In this document: positions 8,537 to 16,091 of the stretch, piece after piece
Numbering within the stretch: the stretch's first letter is position 1
Layout of the letters: every line of letters begins with the position of its first letter
Source of the DNA: Nonomuraea corallina
GTDB taxonomy: Bacteria; Actinomycetota; Actinomycetes; Streptosporangiales; Streptosporangiaceae
Direction: 5' to 3'
DNA length: 45,120 bases
Assembly: GCF_027620315.1 (NCBI RefSeq)
Contig: NZ_JAPNNL010000039.1
Location: 1 to 45,120 of the forward strand
The notes under the pieces: model-generated
The model's input: the letters and a program-made list of their open reading frames with translations, nothing else
Databases searched by the model: none
Told to the model about the DNA's origin: nothing
Program-made: the position numbers and the translations under genes

Positions 8537-8620
8537 GTGGACCGTCCTCGTTCCTGGCTGCTGCCCCTGGTGCTCGGCCTCCTCATGCTCATCGTCATCA
8601 TCGGCGCGCTGGTGACCTGA
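8537..8620 (+). CDS. Candidate 27-residue single-span membrane microprotein
   Basis: A GTG-started frame just after thpR encodes 27 residues: a short basic start (VDRPRSW) followed by one long hydrophobic segment (LLPLVLGLLMLIVIIGALV). Nearly all third positions are G or C. The ribosome site is weak (CCAGG close to the GTG). It ends seven nt before the convergent aldo/keto reductase gene. It may be coupled to thpR, whose stop is nine nt upstream. The composition makes chance unlikely but not excluded; no function proposed. Confidence 0.4.
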   Translation: MDRPRSWLLPLVLGLLMLIVIIGALVT

Positions 8621-8627
8621 CGCGCCG

Positions 8628-9596
8628 CTACCAGGCGTAGTCCTCCGGCGCGGTGCGGTGGCCCGGGAAGATCTCGTCCAGCTTGGCCAGCGCCTCGCCG
8701 TCCAGCTCGATCTCCAGGGTGCGCATGGTGCCGTCGAGCTGCTCCAGCGTGCGCGGGCCGATGATCGGCGCGGTCACCGCCGGCTGCTTCAGCAGCCAGG
8801 CCAGCCCCACGTGCGCCGGGTCCTCGCCCAGGTCGTCGCAGAACTTCTCGTACCGCTCGATCTTGTCGCGGTGCTTGTCCAGCTCCTTGAGCATGCGGTC
8901 GGCGGCCGAGCGGCCCTTGTCCATCTTGCGCAGCACGCCGCCGAGCAGGCCGCCGGCCAGCGGACTCCACGGGATCACGCCGAGGCCGTAGTCCTGGCAG
9001 GCGGGCAGCACCTCCAGCTCCACCGCCCTGGTCAGCAGGTTGTAGTGGCTCTGCTCGCTCACCAGGCCGAAGAAGCCGCGCCGGGCCGCCGACTCCTGCG
9101 CCTTGGCGATGTGCCAGCCGGCGAAGTTCGACGATCCGACGTACAGGATCTTGCCCTGCTGGCGCAGCACCTCCATGGCCTCCCAGAACTCGTCGAACGG
9201 CGTGTGCCGGTCGACGTGGTGAGCCTGGTAGATGTCGAGGTAGTCGGTTTGCATGCGCTTGAGCGAGGCGTCGCAGGCGCGGCGGATGTTGAGCGCCGAC
9301 AGCCTTCTCTCGTTGGGCCAGTCGCCCATGTCGCCGTAGAGCTTGGTCGCGATCACCGTCCTCTCGCGGCGGCCGCCTCCCTGCGCGAACCACCGGCCGA
9401 GGATGTTCTCGGTGACGCCCTCGCCCTTCTTCCAGCCGTAGACGTTGGCCGTGTCGAAGAAGTTGAGGCCCAGTTCGTGGGCCCGGTCCATGATGGCGAA
9501 CGAGTCTTCTTCGGAGGTGTGCGGTCCGAAGTTCATGGTGCCGAGACAGAGAGGGCTGACTTCGAGTCCGCTGCGTCCGAGATGCACGTAGTCCAT
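8628..9596 (-). CDS. Aldo/keto reductase
   Basis: This 322-residue (alpha/beta)8-barrel NADPH-dependent oxidoreductase has the full AKR catalytic tetrad: Asp48 and Tyr53 in FFDTANVYG, Lys85 in VIATKLYG, and His126 in DYLDIYQAHH. GSSNFAGW and the C-terminal IIGPRTLEQL (cofactor loop) are present. It resembles the YhdN/Tas-like bacterial AKRs acting on small aldehydes or ketones. The open frame continues upstream to 9635, but ATG 9596 gives the standard MDYVHLGRSGLEVSPL start and has a purine-rich GGTGGAAAG before it. A MerR-type palindrome lies 18-35 nt upstream, suggesting induction by an electrophile or oxidant; no merR gene is in the window. Confidence 0.9.
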   Translation of the reverse strand: MDYVHLGRSGLEVSPLCLGTMNFGPHTSEEDSFAIMDRAHELGLNFFDTANVYGWKKGEGVTENILGRWFAQGGGRRERTVIATKLYGDMGDWPNERRLSALNIRRACDASLKRMQTDYLDIYQAHHVDRHTPFDEFWEAMEVLRQQGKILYVGSSNFAGWHIAKAQESAARRGFFGLVSEQSHYNLLTRAVELEVLPACQDYGLGVIPWSPLAGGLLGGVLRKMDKGRSAADRMLKELDKHRDKIERYEKFCDDLGEDPAHVGLAWLLKQPAVTAPIIGPRTLEQLDGTMRTLEIELDGEALAKLDEIFPGHRTAPEDYAW

Positions 9597-9613
9597 GCTT
9601 TCCACCCTAGGTA

Positions 9614-9631
9614 CCTGGAGTGTGCTCCAGG
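9614..9631 (-). promoter_or_regulatory. MerR-type operator upstream of the aldo/keto reductase
   Basis: CCTGGAG (9614-9620) and CTCCAGG (9625-9631) are perfect arms around TGTG. On the minus strand a -10-like TACCTA follows directly, so the palindrome occupies the promoter spacer, the hallmark placement for MerR-family activators. The -35 side (TATGGC) is poor, as expected for an activator-dependent promoter. Regulator identity is unknown. Confidence 0.5.
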
Positions 9632-9735
9632 CCATAGGGTCGGCGCCGTGTTCTCGGGGCTAGTGCGCGCATGCTGCCCACCACGATGGCCGACGCCGCG
9701 CTTCAACGACGTGTACGACTCTGCCTTAGGTCAAC

Positions 9736-9776
9736 CCTTTGAGTGAACCGTTGCAGCAACGGCAACCTCAAAGGGG
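9736..9776 (+). other. Nested stem-loop around repeat copy 1
   Basis: Outer arms CCCTTTGAG (9736-9744) and CTCAAAGGG (9768-9776) enclose the inner palindrome CCGTTGC-A-GCAACGG (9748-9762). If transcribed, the outer stem would bury the AAAGG ribosome-binding sequence of copy 1. At copy 2 the outer stem is degraded to about five pairs (CTTTG with CAAAG), leaving the ribosome site accessible. Whether this segment is transcribed is unknown. Confidence 0.45.
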
Positions 9777-9788
9777 CCCTCAAAGGTG
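9747..9788 (+). repeat. Initiation-region direct repeat, copy 1
   Basis: This 42-nt element begins ACCGTTGCAGCAACGG, continues CAACCTCAAAGG, and ends CTCAAAGGTG. Its first 28 nt are identical to copy 2 at 9936-9976; the remainder differs by one substitution and one indel. It contains a ribosome-site-like AAAGGGG and a GTG at 9786, which opens a frame of only ten codons. The rest of the 377-nt stretch 9597-9973 holds the MerR-type site and a degenerate half copy (CAACGG at 9872-9877, ACCTCA at 9885-9890), but no convincing gene. Confidence 0.8.
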
Positions 9789-9935
9789 CGCTCGCCAGCA
9801 TCAGGGTCACGACTATAGGGCCTGGTCATAGGCGTGAAAGCCTCTATTGCCAGTAGCGGCGCTGACACCTTCAACGGTCACAAAACCTCATGGCATCGAG
9901 TATTGGAGTCCTGGCATTGAGGAGTCTTTGGGGGT

Positions 9936-9976
9936 ACCGTTGCAGCAACGGCAACCTCAAAGGAGCCTCAAAGGTG
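9936..9976 (+). repeat. Initiation-region direct repeat, copy 2 (RBS and start of the AlbA_2 gene)
   Basis: Second copy of the element at 9747-9788. It carries the palindrome CCGTTGCAGCAACGG (9937-9951), the Shine-Dalgarno AAAGGAG (9959-9965) and the GTG start codon (9974-9976) of the downstream ATPase gene. The palindrome centres of the two copies (9755 and 9944) are 189 bp apart, close to 18 helical turns at 10.5 bp per turn. Confidence 0.8.
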
Positions 9977-11704
9977 ACGTCGTCTCTGCCGGTCCTGAGG
10001 AAGATCTTGGCAGGCACGGCCGCCGCCAAGTGTGAAACCGAGACCCTCGACTTCAAGCAGGCCAAGCCCACCCTCAAAGAGGCATTCCAGGACCTCGCCG
10101 AGGCGTGTGTGTGCTTCGCCAATGCCAGTGGTGGCACAGTCATCGTGGGGGTGGCGGACAACAAGTCGGGCGAAGACGCGTTCGTCGGTTGCGACCTGGA
10201 CGCGTCGCTCCTTCGAAGCAAGATCCACCAGCTCACCATGCCGTCCCTGCTCGTGGATGTGCGAGAGATGGAGTTCGTCGGCAAGCGCCTCCTGGAGATC
10301 GGTGTTCCGGAAGGGCTTGAGGTGTACGCGACGGCCAAGGGCTATACCTACCAGCGCATCAACACGGACTGTCTTCCGATGCGCCCTCTCGATGTGACCC
10401 GGCTGTCGGAAGAGCGTCGGGGATTCGACTGGTCCGCCACCGCGAGCGGCCGGCCCCTGGACGACGTGGATCCCCTGGCTCTCAGGTACTGCAGGAGGCT
10501 TCTCGCCGGTTCGGCGGATCCGAGTCGTCAGCGATACGCACAATTCGGCGACCGGGATCTGCTGAACGCCCTGCACGCGATCGCGGACGACGGAACTCTG
10601 TCGCGTAGCGGCGAACTGATGCTCTGCCAGAACCCTTCGAGCTTGGGGATGTACGCGGCGGTATATCAACATAAGCGGACCCAGTCCGGTGAGGCCGATG
10701 CGGTGCTGCGCGTCGGTGCTCCGCTGGTGCTGGCCTTCGACGAGATTCTCCAGGCCATGAGGGCTCGGCAAGGCATCACTCCCGTGACCCTTGCCGACGG
10801 CCGGCAACTACAGATCGAAGACTATCCGTCGGCTGCGATACGGGAAGCACTGGTCAACGCCTTCATCCACGGTGATTGGCGGATGAAGGGCGTGGTGCAG
10901 GTCGAGCATTCTCCGCAATACCTGCGCATCGAATCCCCGGGCCCTCTGGTCTCAGGTGTCACCACGAGTAACATCCTGACGAGAGGGTCGAGGGCTCGAT
11001 TCCCGGCGTTGGCGTCCGGCTTCCGACTGCTCGGGCTGGCGGAGGAGGTCGGTCAGGGGGTCGATCGCATGTACCGGGAAATGATCAAGTCCGGACGGGA
11101 CGTGCCTGTCATCACTGAAGGCCCCGAGCATGTGGCTGTGTTGTTTCGAGGAGAGCCGCCCAATACACGCATAGCCAAGTTCGTCGCCTCCCTTCCCCAG
11201 GAAGAGCAGGACGACACCGATGCGATGATCATCATCCGCATGCTGTGCGGGAAGCGCGCAGTGCGCTCTCTCGAGGTCGCACCTGTCATCCAACGATCAC
11301 CGGACGAGGCGCAGGCGGCACTCCATCGACTGGCCGCGGAGCCCGTGGGCGTGTTGGAGCCCACCCGTGCGACCATGCGACATCGCTACCCCACCTATCG
11401 GCTCCGGGCGAACGTGATCGCTCGACTGGGAAGCGCCGTCGCCTATCACAGCCGCGCGACGGATGACATCGACAGGAAGATCATCGATCATGTGCGGGAC
11501 TATGGCGAGGTCAACAACCGGACCATCCAGCGCCTGTTCGACGTGGACGTCTACCAGGCTCGGGACATCATCCGGGACCTCGTCGGGAGAGAGCTGCTGA
11601 CCCGGACGTCCGAGCAGAAGCGTGGCACGGCTGTCCGCTACGGGCCCGGACCCGAGTTTCCCAGGGCCGGGTCAAGGCGTGGTCGTCGATCGGCGACCGA
11701 CTGA
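9974..11704 (+). CDS. AlbA_2 (Schlafen-like) / HATPase_c_4 domain protein
   Basis: This 576-residue protein has an N-terminal AlbA_2 domain: ETLDFKQA (about residues 23-30), then AEACVCFANASGGTVIVGVAD (42-62), the E-x-L-E-F-K and glycine-loop signature of the Schlafen-AlbA fold. It is followed by a divergent GHKL ATPase segment with REALVNAFIHGDW near residue 290, RIESPGPL near 320 and GLAEEVGQGVDRM near 355. The C-terminus reads like one or two winged helices (DRKIIDHVRDYGEVNNRTIQ). Such proteins are usually called putative transcriptional regulators; some Schlafen-like relatives act in stress or phage response. The GTG start is set by AAAGGAG eight nt upstream. Base composition and codon use are visibly less GC-biased than the neighbours, suggesting acquisition. 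Its 3' end overlaps the convergent GTPase gene by 33 bp. Confidence 0.82.
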   Translation: MTSSLPVLRKILAGTAAAKCETETLDFKQAKPTLKEAFQDLAEACVCFANASGGTVIVGVADNKSGEDAFVGCDLDASLLRSKIHQLTMPSLLVDVREMEFVGKRLLEIGVPEGLEVYATAKGYTYQRINTDCLPMRPLDVTRLSEERRGFDWSATASGRPLDDVDPLALRYCRRLLAGSADPSRQRYAQFGDRDLLNALHAIADDGTLSRSGELMLCQNPSSLGMYAAVYQHKRTQSGEADAVLRVGAPLVLAFDEILQAMRARQGITPVTLADGRQLQIEDYPSAAIREALVNAFIHGDWRMKGVVQVEHSPQYLRIESPGPLVSGVTTSNILTRGSRARFPALASGFRLLGLAEEVGQGVDRMYREMIKSGRDVPVITEGPEHVAVLFRGEPPNTRIAKFVASLPQEEQDDTDAMIIIRMLCGKRAVRSLEVAPVIQRSPDEAQAALHRLAAEPVGVLEPTRATMRHRYPTYRLRANVIARLGSAVAYHSRATDDIDRKIIDHVRDYGEVNNRTIQRLFDVDVYQARDIIRDLVGRELLTRTSEQKRGTAVRYGPGPEFPRAGSRRGRRSATD

Positions 11705-13450
11705 GGCGGCGCGGGTGACGGCGTCGGCGAAGTGGGTGTAGCGGTCTCGTTCGTCCTCGACGGGCTGCAGCACGTACTCCCGGCCCACCGCGCTGATGGA
11801 CTCGCGCAGCGCTTTCGAAGCCTTGCGGGCGCGGCGGCGGCCGCCCAGCCAGGCGGCCACCCTGGACAGCAGGGCGATGAGCACCCCGGCGAAGGCGCCG
11901 CCGAGCAGCAGCACGGTCGGCCAGGGGACCTCGCCGGCGGTCGGCAGGGGCGGTTCGGGCAACTGGAGGTAGTCCAGCGCGAACAGTCCGCCGAGCCAGA
12001 GCACCCCGGCCAGCAGGGTGCCGAACACGAGCCACTGCAGCATGTTCACCGCCCGCCACCAGCGAGGACGGCGGGTCGCGCCCAGCGAGGTCCGGCCGAC
12101 GGCCTTGTCCACGGCGTCGGCCAGCTCAGCCGAGCGCGAGCGCGCCGCCTGCCGCACCGCCGCCGCCCACGCGCCCGGCAGCCCGGCCGCGGCGGACTCG
12201 CCGACGTCCCTGATCGCGGTGTCGACCTGCGCCCGTTGGATGGCGGACGGCTCGGGCACGGAGGTGTGGCCGATGAGCTCCCGGTCGGGAGACCTGCCGG
12301 GGGCGGCCACCCCGATCCGCAGCCGGCGCAGCGGGTCGGGCCGGAACCGCCGCACCCAGCGGGTGACGGGCCAGCCGGTGGCGACCACGGCCCGGTGCCG
12401 GTGCCCCTTGGCCACGGCCTCCACCACGACGGGCACCCCGGCGGCCCGCGACAGCGCGGTCACCAGCGGCCCTTCCAGCCCCGCCGTCTCGCCGGAGACC
12501 TCCGGCAGCGACACCTGCCCGGGGCCCGGCTCGTCGTGGTGGAGCAGCGCGGGTGCGCGGGCGGGTTCGGCCGTGAGGGCGAGCGTCTTCGCGGGCGGCC
12601 CGCCGGGGGAGGGGCCGCCGTTCGAGGTGGTGCGGGGAAGGGCCGCCGAGACGGCGGCCAACTGGGTGGCGGCGGCGGTGACGTCGGCGGCCAGGCGGGC
12701 CGACCAGGACGCGCGGTCGGTCACCCGGCCGGCCAGCAGGGCGCGCAGGTCCGCCAGGCCGGCGCCGGTCCTGGCCGACACGCCGAGGATCGGCACGCCG
12801 GTGAGGCCGTCGGCGTCGAGGAGGCGGCGCAGGTCCTTCAGGCAGCGGTTCACCGCGTCGGGCGGGAGGCGGTCGATCTGGTTCAGGACCACCACCATGA
12901 CGTCGCGGTGTCCCGCCAGCGGGCGCAGGTAGCGTTCGTGGACGGCGGCGTCGGCGTACTTCTGCGGATCCAGCACCCACACCAGCAGGTCGACCAGCTC
13001 CACCAGCCGGTCCACCTCCAGCCGGTGGGACAGCCGGATCGAGTCGTGGTCGGGCAGGTCGAGCAGGACCAGGCCGTTCAGGTCGTCGCCGGTGGAGGCG
13101 GAGTGGCGGTACGGGACGTCGATCCAGTCGAGCAACGGCCCGGCGCCCTCGCCGTCCCACAGCGCCGCCTGGGCGGCCGACGTGGTGGGCCGGGTGACGC
13201 CGACGGACGCCAGGTCCTCCCCGGCCAGGGCGTTGAACAGCGACGACTTGCCGCTGCCGGTCGCCCCGGCGAGGGCGGCCACGGTGTGCTCGACGGACAG
13301 GCGGCGCCGGGTCCCGGCCCGCTCGGCCACCGTCCGCGCGCCCGCCACGGCCTCGTCGGGCAGCCGGCCCTCGGCCAGCTCGGCCGCCTCCAGCAGCGCG
13401 GTCAGCCTGGAGTCCAGCGAGGGGCGCTCCTTGCGGCGCAGCAGCTTCAC
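11672..13450 (-). CDS. YfjP-type dynamin-like GTPase with C-terminal membrane segments
   Basis: This 592-residue protein has a G1 P-loop GATGSGKSS (residues 62-70), Thr-rich switch I (VGVTRPTTSAAQAALW), G3 LLDLPDHDS near residue 130 and G4 LNQIDRL near 190. Two hydrophobic segments follow near the C-terminus (NMLQWLVFGTLLAGVLWLGGLF and VLLLGGAFAGVLIALL), so it is probably membrane-anchored. The family is annotated YfjP/dynamin-like; such proteins are thought to remodel or protect membranes. ATG 13450 overlaps the stop of the upstream GTPase gene by four nt (ATGA), indicating translational coupling and probably a heteromeric pair. Its stop lies inside the convergent AlbA_2 gene end. Confidence 0.85.
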   Translation of the reverse strand: MKLLRRKERPSLDSRLTALLEAAELAEGRLPDEAVAGARTVAERAGTRRRLSVEHTVAALAGATGSGKSSLFNALAGEDLASVGVTRPTTSAAQAALWDGEGAGPLLDWIDVPYRHSASTGDDLNGLVLLDLPDHDSIRLSHRLEVDRLVELVDLLVWVLDPQKYADAAVHERYLRPLAGHRDVMVVVLNQIDRLPPDAVNRCLKDLRRLLDADGLTGVPILGVSARTGAGLADLRALLAGRVTDRASWSARLAADVTAAATQLAAVSAALPRTTSNGGPSPGGPPAKTLALTAEPARAPALLHHDEPGPGQVSLPEVSGETAGLEGPLVTALSRAAGVPVVVEAVAKGHRHRAVVATGWPVTRWVRRFRPDPLRRLRIGVAAPGRSPDRELIGHTSVPEPSAIQRAQVDTAIRDVGESAAAGLPGAWAAAVRQAARSRSAELADAVDKAVGRTSLGATRRPRWWRAVNMLQWLVFGTLLAGVLWLGGLFALDYLQLPEPPLPTAGEVPWPTVLLLGGAFAGVLIALLSRVAAWLGGRRRARKASKALRESISAVGREYVLQPVEDERDRYTHFADAVTRAASVGRRSTTTP

Positions 13451-15360
13451 CGCCCGTCCCCTCCCTCGGGCACCCGCCGGCCGGGCGGCGACTCACCCGC
13501 CCGGGAGTCCGGTGCGGGCCCGATGTTCGGGTCGGTCGGCGCTTGCGGGGAGATGCCCGGCGCGGGCCCGATGCCCGGGTCGGTCGGGGCTTGCGGGGAC
13601 ACGCCCGGGTCGGTCGGCGCCTCGGCGGACGTGCCCAGGGCGGGGAGGACGGCGGTGCGGTTCGGTGGGAGCTCGGTCTGGTGGTCGCGGATCGTGCGGG
13701 CCGCGTCCAGCAGGGCGGCGGCCGTGCCGCGCGGCGGCTCCAGCGGCTCCAGGACCGACAGGAAGCGGGCCGCCTCCTCGTCCATCAGCACCCGCACCCG
13801 CTCCCGCAGGTCCTCCCGGGCGCGGGCGGTGAGGGTGCGCACGGCCTGGTCGCCGAAGATGGCCTCCAGCAGCTTCTGTGACAGCACGGTGGTGCCGCCC
13901 GCGATCCCCACCTCGATCCCGGTCAGCCCGCCCGTCGAGGCGAACACGGCCAGCATGAGCAGCAGCCCCGCCCCGTTCACCCCGAACGACGCCATCCGCG
14001 CCGTGGTCCGCCTCTCCGCGCCTTCCTGCCGTACGAGGTCGAGCACGTACTCCTGCCAGCCGCGCACCGCGGCCTCGGCCCGCTTGCCCAGGTCGGGCGA
14101 GGCGCGGCCGAGCCGGGCCGACTCCATCGCGCCGAGCCGGTCGAGCAGCCCGCCGCCGCCGGGCGCGGCGGGCCAGCCGTCGAGCGCCCGTTCGGCGGCG
14201 GCGTCGGCGGAGCCTCTGATGAGCGCCTCGACCCCGCTCTCCAGCGCGTCCCTGAGCCGGGCCTCCGGCATCTGGCCGGTGAAGAAGCCGACGATCCGGT
14301 CACGCAGCCACCCGACGCGGCTCTCCAGCGAACGCATGAAGTCGCCGGTGCCGATGAAGTCCTGCCAGCGGGCCAGCACCTCGCCGCGCAGCAGCGACCC
14401 GTCGCGCATGCCCTCGTCGAAGTCGGCCATCCCGCCCGCGTAGGCGCCGGACACCACGTCGCGCAGCGCGCCGAATCCCGCCTCCTGCCGTTCGACCGCT
14501 CCGGCCAGGGCGGGCACGCGGGTGGCGAGGCTGTCGAGGGCGCCCGACAGCGTCTGCCGGACGACGCGGGAGCGTTCGGCGGCGTCGGCGGCGAGCCCGG
14601 AGAGCCAGGCGGTGATGGGAGCGACAGCCTCGGCGGGCAGGCGGGCCTTCTCGGAGGGCAGCGGCGCCTCGGGCACGGTGAACAGGCGGGTGCCCGCCAG
14701 CCCGTTCTCCTCCAGCAGGCGCTCCAGGTCGCGCGTGACCGGCCCGGCGGCCTCCTCCGGCACCCGGTCGAGCACGACGGCGAGGGCGGTGCTGCGCTCG
14801 CGGGCGGTGCGCAGGAAGCTCCACGGCACCTCGTCGGCGTACCGGGCGGCGGTGGTGACGAAGAGCCACAGGTCGGCGGCGGCCAGCAGCTGGGCGGCCA
14901 GCTCACGGTTGGCGGTCACCACGGAGTCGATGTCGGGCGCGTCGAGCAGCGCCAGCCCGGCGCCGAGCGCGCCGGAGGCGACGACCCGCAGCGCGCCAGG
15001 GCCGGAGCCGGTGGCGCGCGACAGGCCGGGCAGCACGTTCTGGCCCAGGTACCAGTCGCGGTCGGCCGGGTTGGCGACCAGCGTCGGCACCAGCGTGGTC
15101 GGCCGCAGCACGCCCGGCTCGGCGACGTCCTCCCCGACCAGCGAGTTGACCAGCGTGGACTTGCCCGCGCCGGTGGAGCCGCCGACGACGGCGAGCAGCG
15201 GGGCGTCGATGGCGCGCAGCCGGGGCAGCAGGTAGTCGTCGAGCTGCCCCGTCAGCTCCTTGAGGGCGCGCCGGTCGTCGGCCGCCTCGCCGATCGCCAG
15301 GGGGAACAGCTCCCGATCCAGCGAGGCGCGCAGTCGCTGGAGCGCGCTCAACAGGTCCAT
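13447..15360 (-). CDS. Dynamin-like GTPase, partner of the YfjP-type protein
   Basis: This 637-residue protein has a P-loop GGSTGAGKST (60-69), switch I GVLRPTTLVPTL, and G3 LLDAPDIDSV. The G4 position reads VVLDRVPEE rather than N/TKxD, so guanine specificity may be relaxed. Hydrophobic helices occur at about residues 445-485 (GVNGAGLLLMLAVFASTGGLTGIEVGIAGG), followed by a helical segment and a low-complexity tail made of APTDPG-type repeats. Paired dynamin-like proteins such as DynA/DynB in Streptomyces act at septal membranes; a similar role here is inference. ATG 15360 lies nine nt after the response regulator stop; TAGCTT six nt upstream could drive a leaderless transcript. Confidence 0.82.
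   Translation of the reverse strand: MDLLSALQRLRASLDRELFPLAIGEAADDRRALKELTGQLDDYLLPRLRAIDAPLLAVVGGSTGAGKSTLVNSLVGEDVAEPGVLRPTTLVPTLVANPADRDWYLGQNVLPGLSRATGSGPGALRVVASGALGAGLALLDAPDIDSVVTANRELAAQLLAAADLWLFVTTAARYADEVPWSFLRTARERSTALAVVLDRVPEEAAGPVTRDLERLLEENGLAGTRLFTVPEAPLPSEKARLPAEAVAPITAWLSGLAADAAERSRVVRQTLSGALDSLATRVPALAGAVERQEAGFGALRDVVSGAYAGGMADFDEGMRDGSLLRGEVLARWQDFIGTGDFMRSLESRVGWLRDRIVGFFTGQMPEARLRDALESGVEALIRGSADAAAERALDGWPAAPGGGGLLDRLGAMESARLGRASPDLGKRAEAAVRGWQEYVLDLVRQEGAERRTTARMASFGVNGAGLLLMLAVFASTGGLTGIEVGIAGGTTVLSQKLLEAIFGDQAVRTLTARAREDLRERVRVLMDEEAARFLSVLEPLEPPRGTAAALLDAARTIRDHQTELPPNRTAVLPALGTSAEAPTDPGVSPQAPTDPGIGPAPGISPQAPTDPNIGPAPDSRAGESPPGRRVPEGGDGR
13511..13606 (-). repeat. 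48-bp tandem repeat in the dynamin-like gene tail
   Basis: Two 48-bp units (13511-13558 and 13559-13606) and a partial third (from 13607) share a core of GGGTCGGTCGG and CTTGCGGGGA. They stay in frame, encoding repeats of the form APTDPGIGPAPGISPQ near the C-terminus. The tail is probably an extended Pro-rich linker of variable length. Confidence 0.75.
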
Positions 15361-15369
15361 ACCGTCAAG

Positions 15370-16050
15370 CTAGCCTGAGGGCGGCTCCCTTAACACGTAT
15401 CCGACGCTGCGAAGCGTGTGGATGAGCCGGGGTTCCACGTCGTCGACCTTGCGCCGCAGGTACGACACGTACGACTCGACCACCCCGGCGTCGCCGCCGA
15501 AGTCGTAGTTCCACACGTGGTCGAGGATCTGGGCCTTCGACAGCACCCGCCCGGCGTTGGCCATGAAGTAGTGCAGCAGCTTGAACTCGGTCGGCGACAG
15601 CCGGACCGGCCGGCCCGCCCGCCACACCTCGCGCGCCTCCTCGTCCAGCTCCAGGTCGGCCACCTTGAGCCGGCTCGTGGGCGCGCCCTCGCCGCGGGTG
15701 CGGCGCAGCACGGCGCGGATGCGCGCCTGCACCTCCTCCAGGCTGAACGGCTTGGTCACGTAGTCGTCGCCCACCCGCAGCCCGGCGATCTTGTCTTCGG
15801 TGGCGTCGCGGGCGGTCAGGAACAGCACCGGCGCGTCGATGCGCTGGGCCACCTCGAACCCGTCGAGGTCCGGCAGCATGACGTCGAGCACCACCAGGTC
15901 GGGGCCGGCCCGCTTGGCGACCTCGACGGCCTCGTTGCCGTCGGCGGCGGTGACCACCTCGAACCCGGAGAAACGCAGGCTCGCCGAGAGCAGGTCCCTG
16001 ATGCTGGGCTCGTCGTCCACCACCATGATCAGTGCCTCGGGTTTGCTCAC
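15370..16050 (-). CDS. OmpR/PhoB-family response regulator (second paralogue)
   Basis: This 226-residue protein has a receiver domain with acidic pair VVDDEPS, phospho-acceptor Asp56 in LVVLDVMLPDLDG, FLTARD and VTKPF lysine, followed by a winged-helix DNA-binding domain (RLSPTEFKLLHYFM, RRKVDDVEPRLIHTLRSVGYVL). GTG 16050 matches the family start; the frame extends to a TTG at 16095 that overlaps the kinase stop, an alternative if coupled. It closely resembles the regulator at 17525-18238. Compared with it, the receiver is shorter: GLRVGDDY lacks one Gly of GLTIGGDDY, and QRIDAPVLF is several residues shorter than RRMRSGGLPTPVVF. It lies downstream of the single kinase and nine nt before the dynamin-like gene. 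Confidence 0.88.
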   Translation of the reverse strand: MSKPEALIMVVDDEPSIRDLLSASLRFSGFEVVTAADGNEAVEVAKRAGPDLVVLDVMLPDLDGFEVAQRIDAPVLFLTARDATEDKIAGLRVGDDYVTKPFSLEEVQARIRAVLRRTRGEGAPTSRLKVADLELDEEAREVWRAGRPVRLSPTEFKLLHYFMANAGRVLSKAQILDHVWNYDFGGDAGVVESYVSYLRRKVDDVEPRLIHTLRSVGYVLREPPSG

Positions 16051-16091
16051 CTTTCCAGGGTGGCCGAACGACCTGAGGAAATCCTGAAGGC

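Noticed and set aside
9890..9973. ATG 9890 as the start of the AlbA_2 gene
   Set aside because: No ribosome site precedes it, and the added 28 codons translate the repeat palindrome itself; GTG 9974 has AAAGGAG at ideal spacing.
9747..9976. attL/attR of an integrated element
   Set aside because: The repeats are only 189 bp apart, enclose no gene, and no integrase or tRNA is nearby; duplication of the initiation region explains them better.
11732..14443. A 903-residue plus-strand frame opposite the two GTPase genes
   Set aside because: Gly/Arg/Gln/His-rich shadow; the minus strand carries P-loops and other GTPase motifs.
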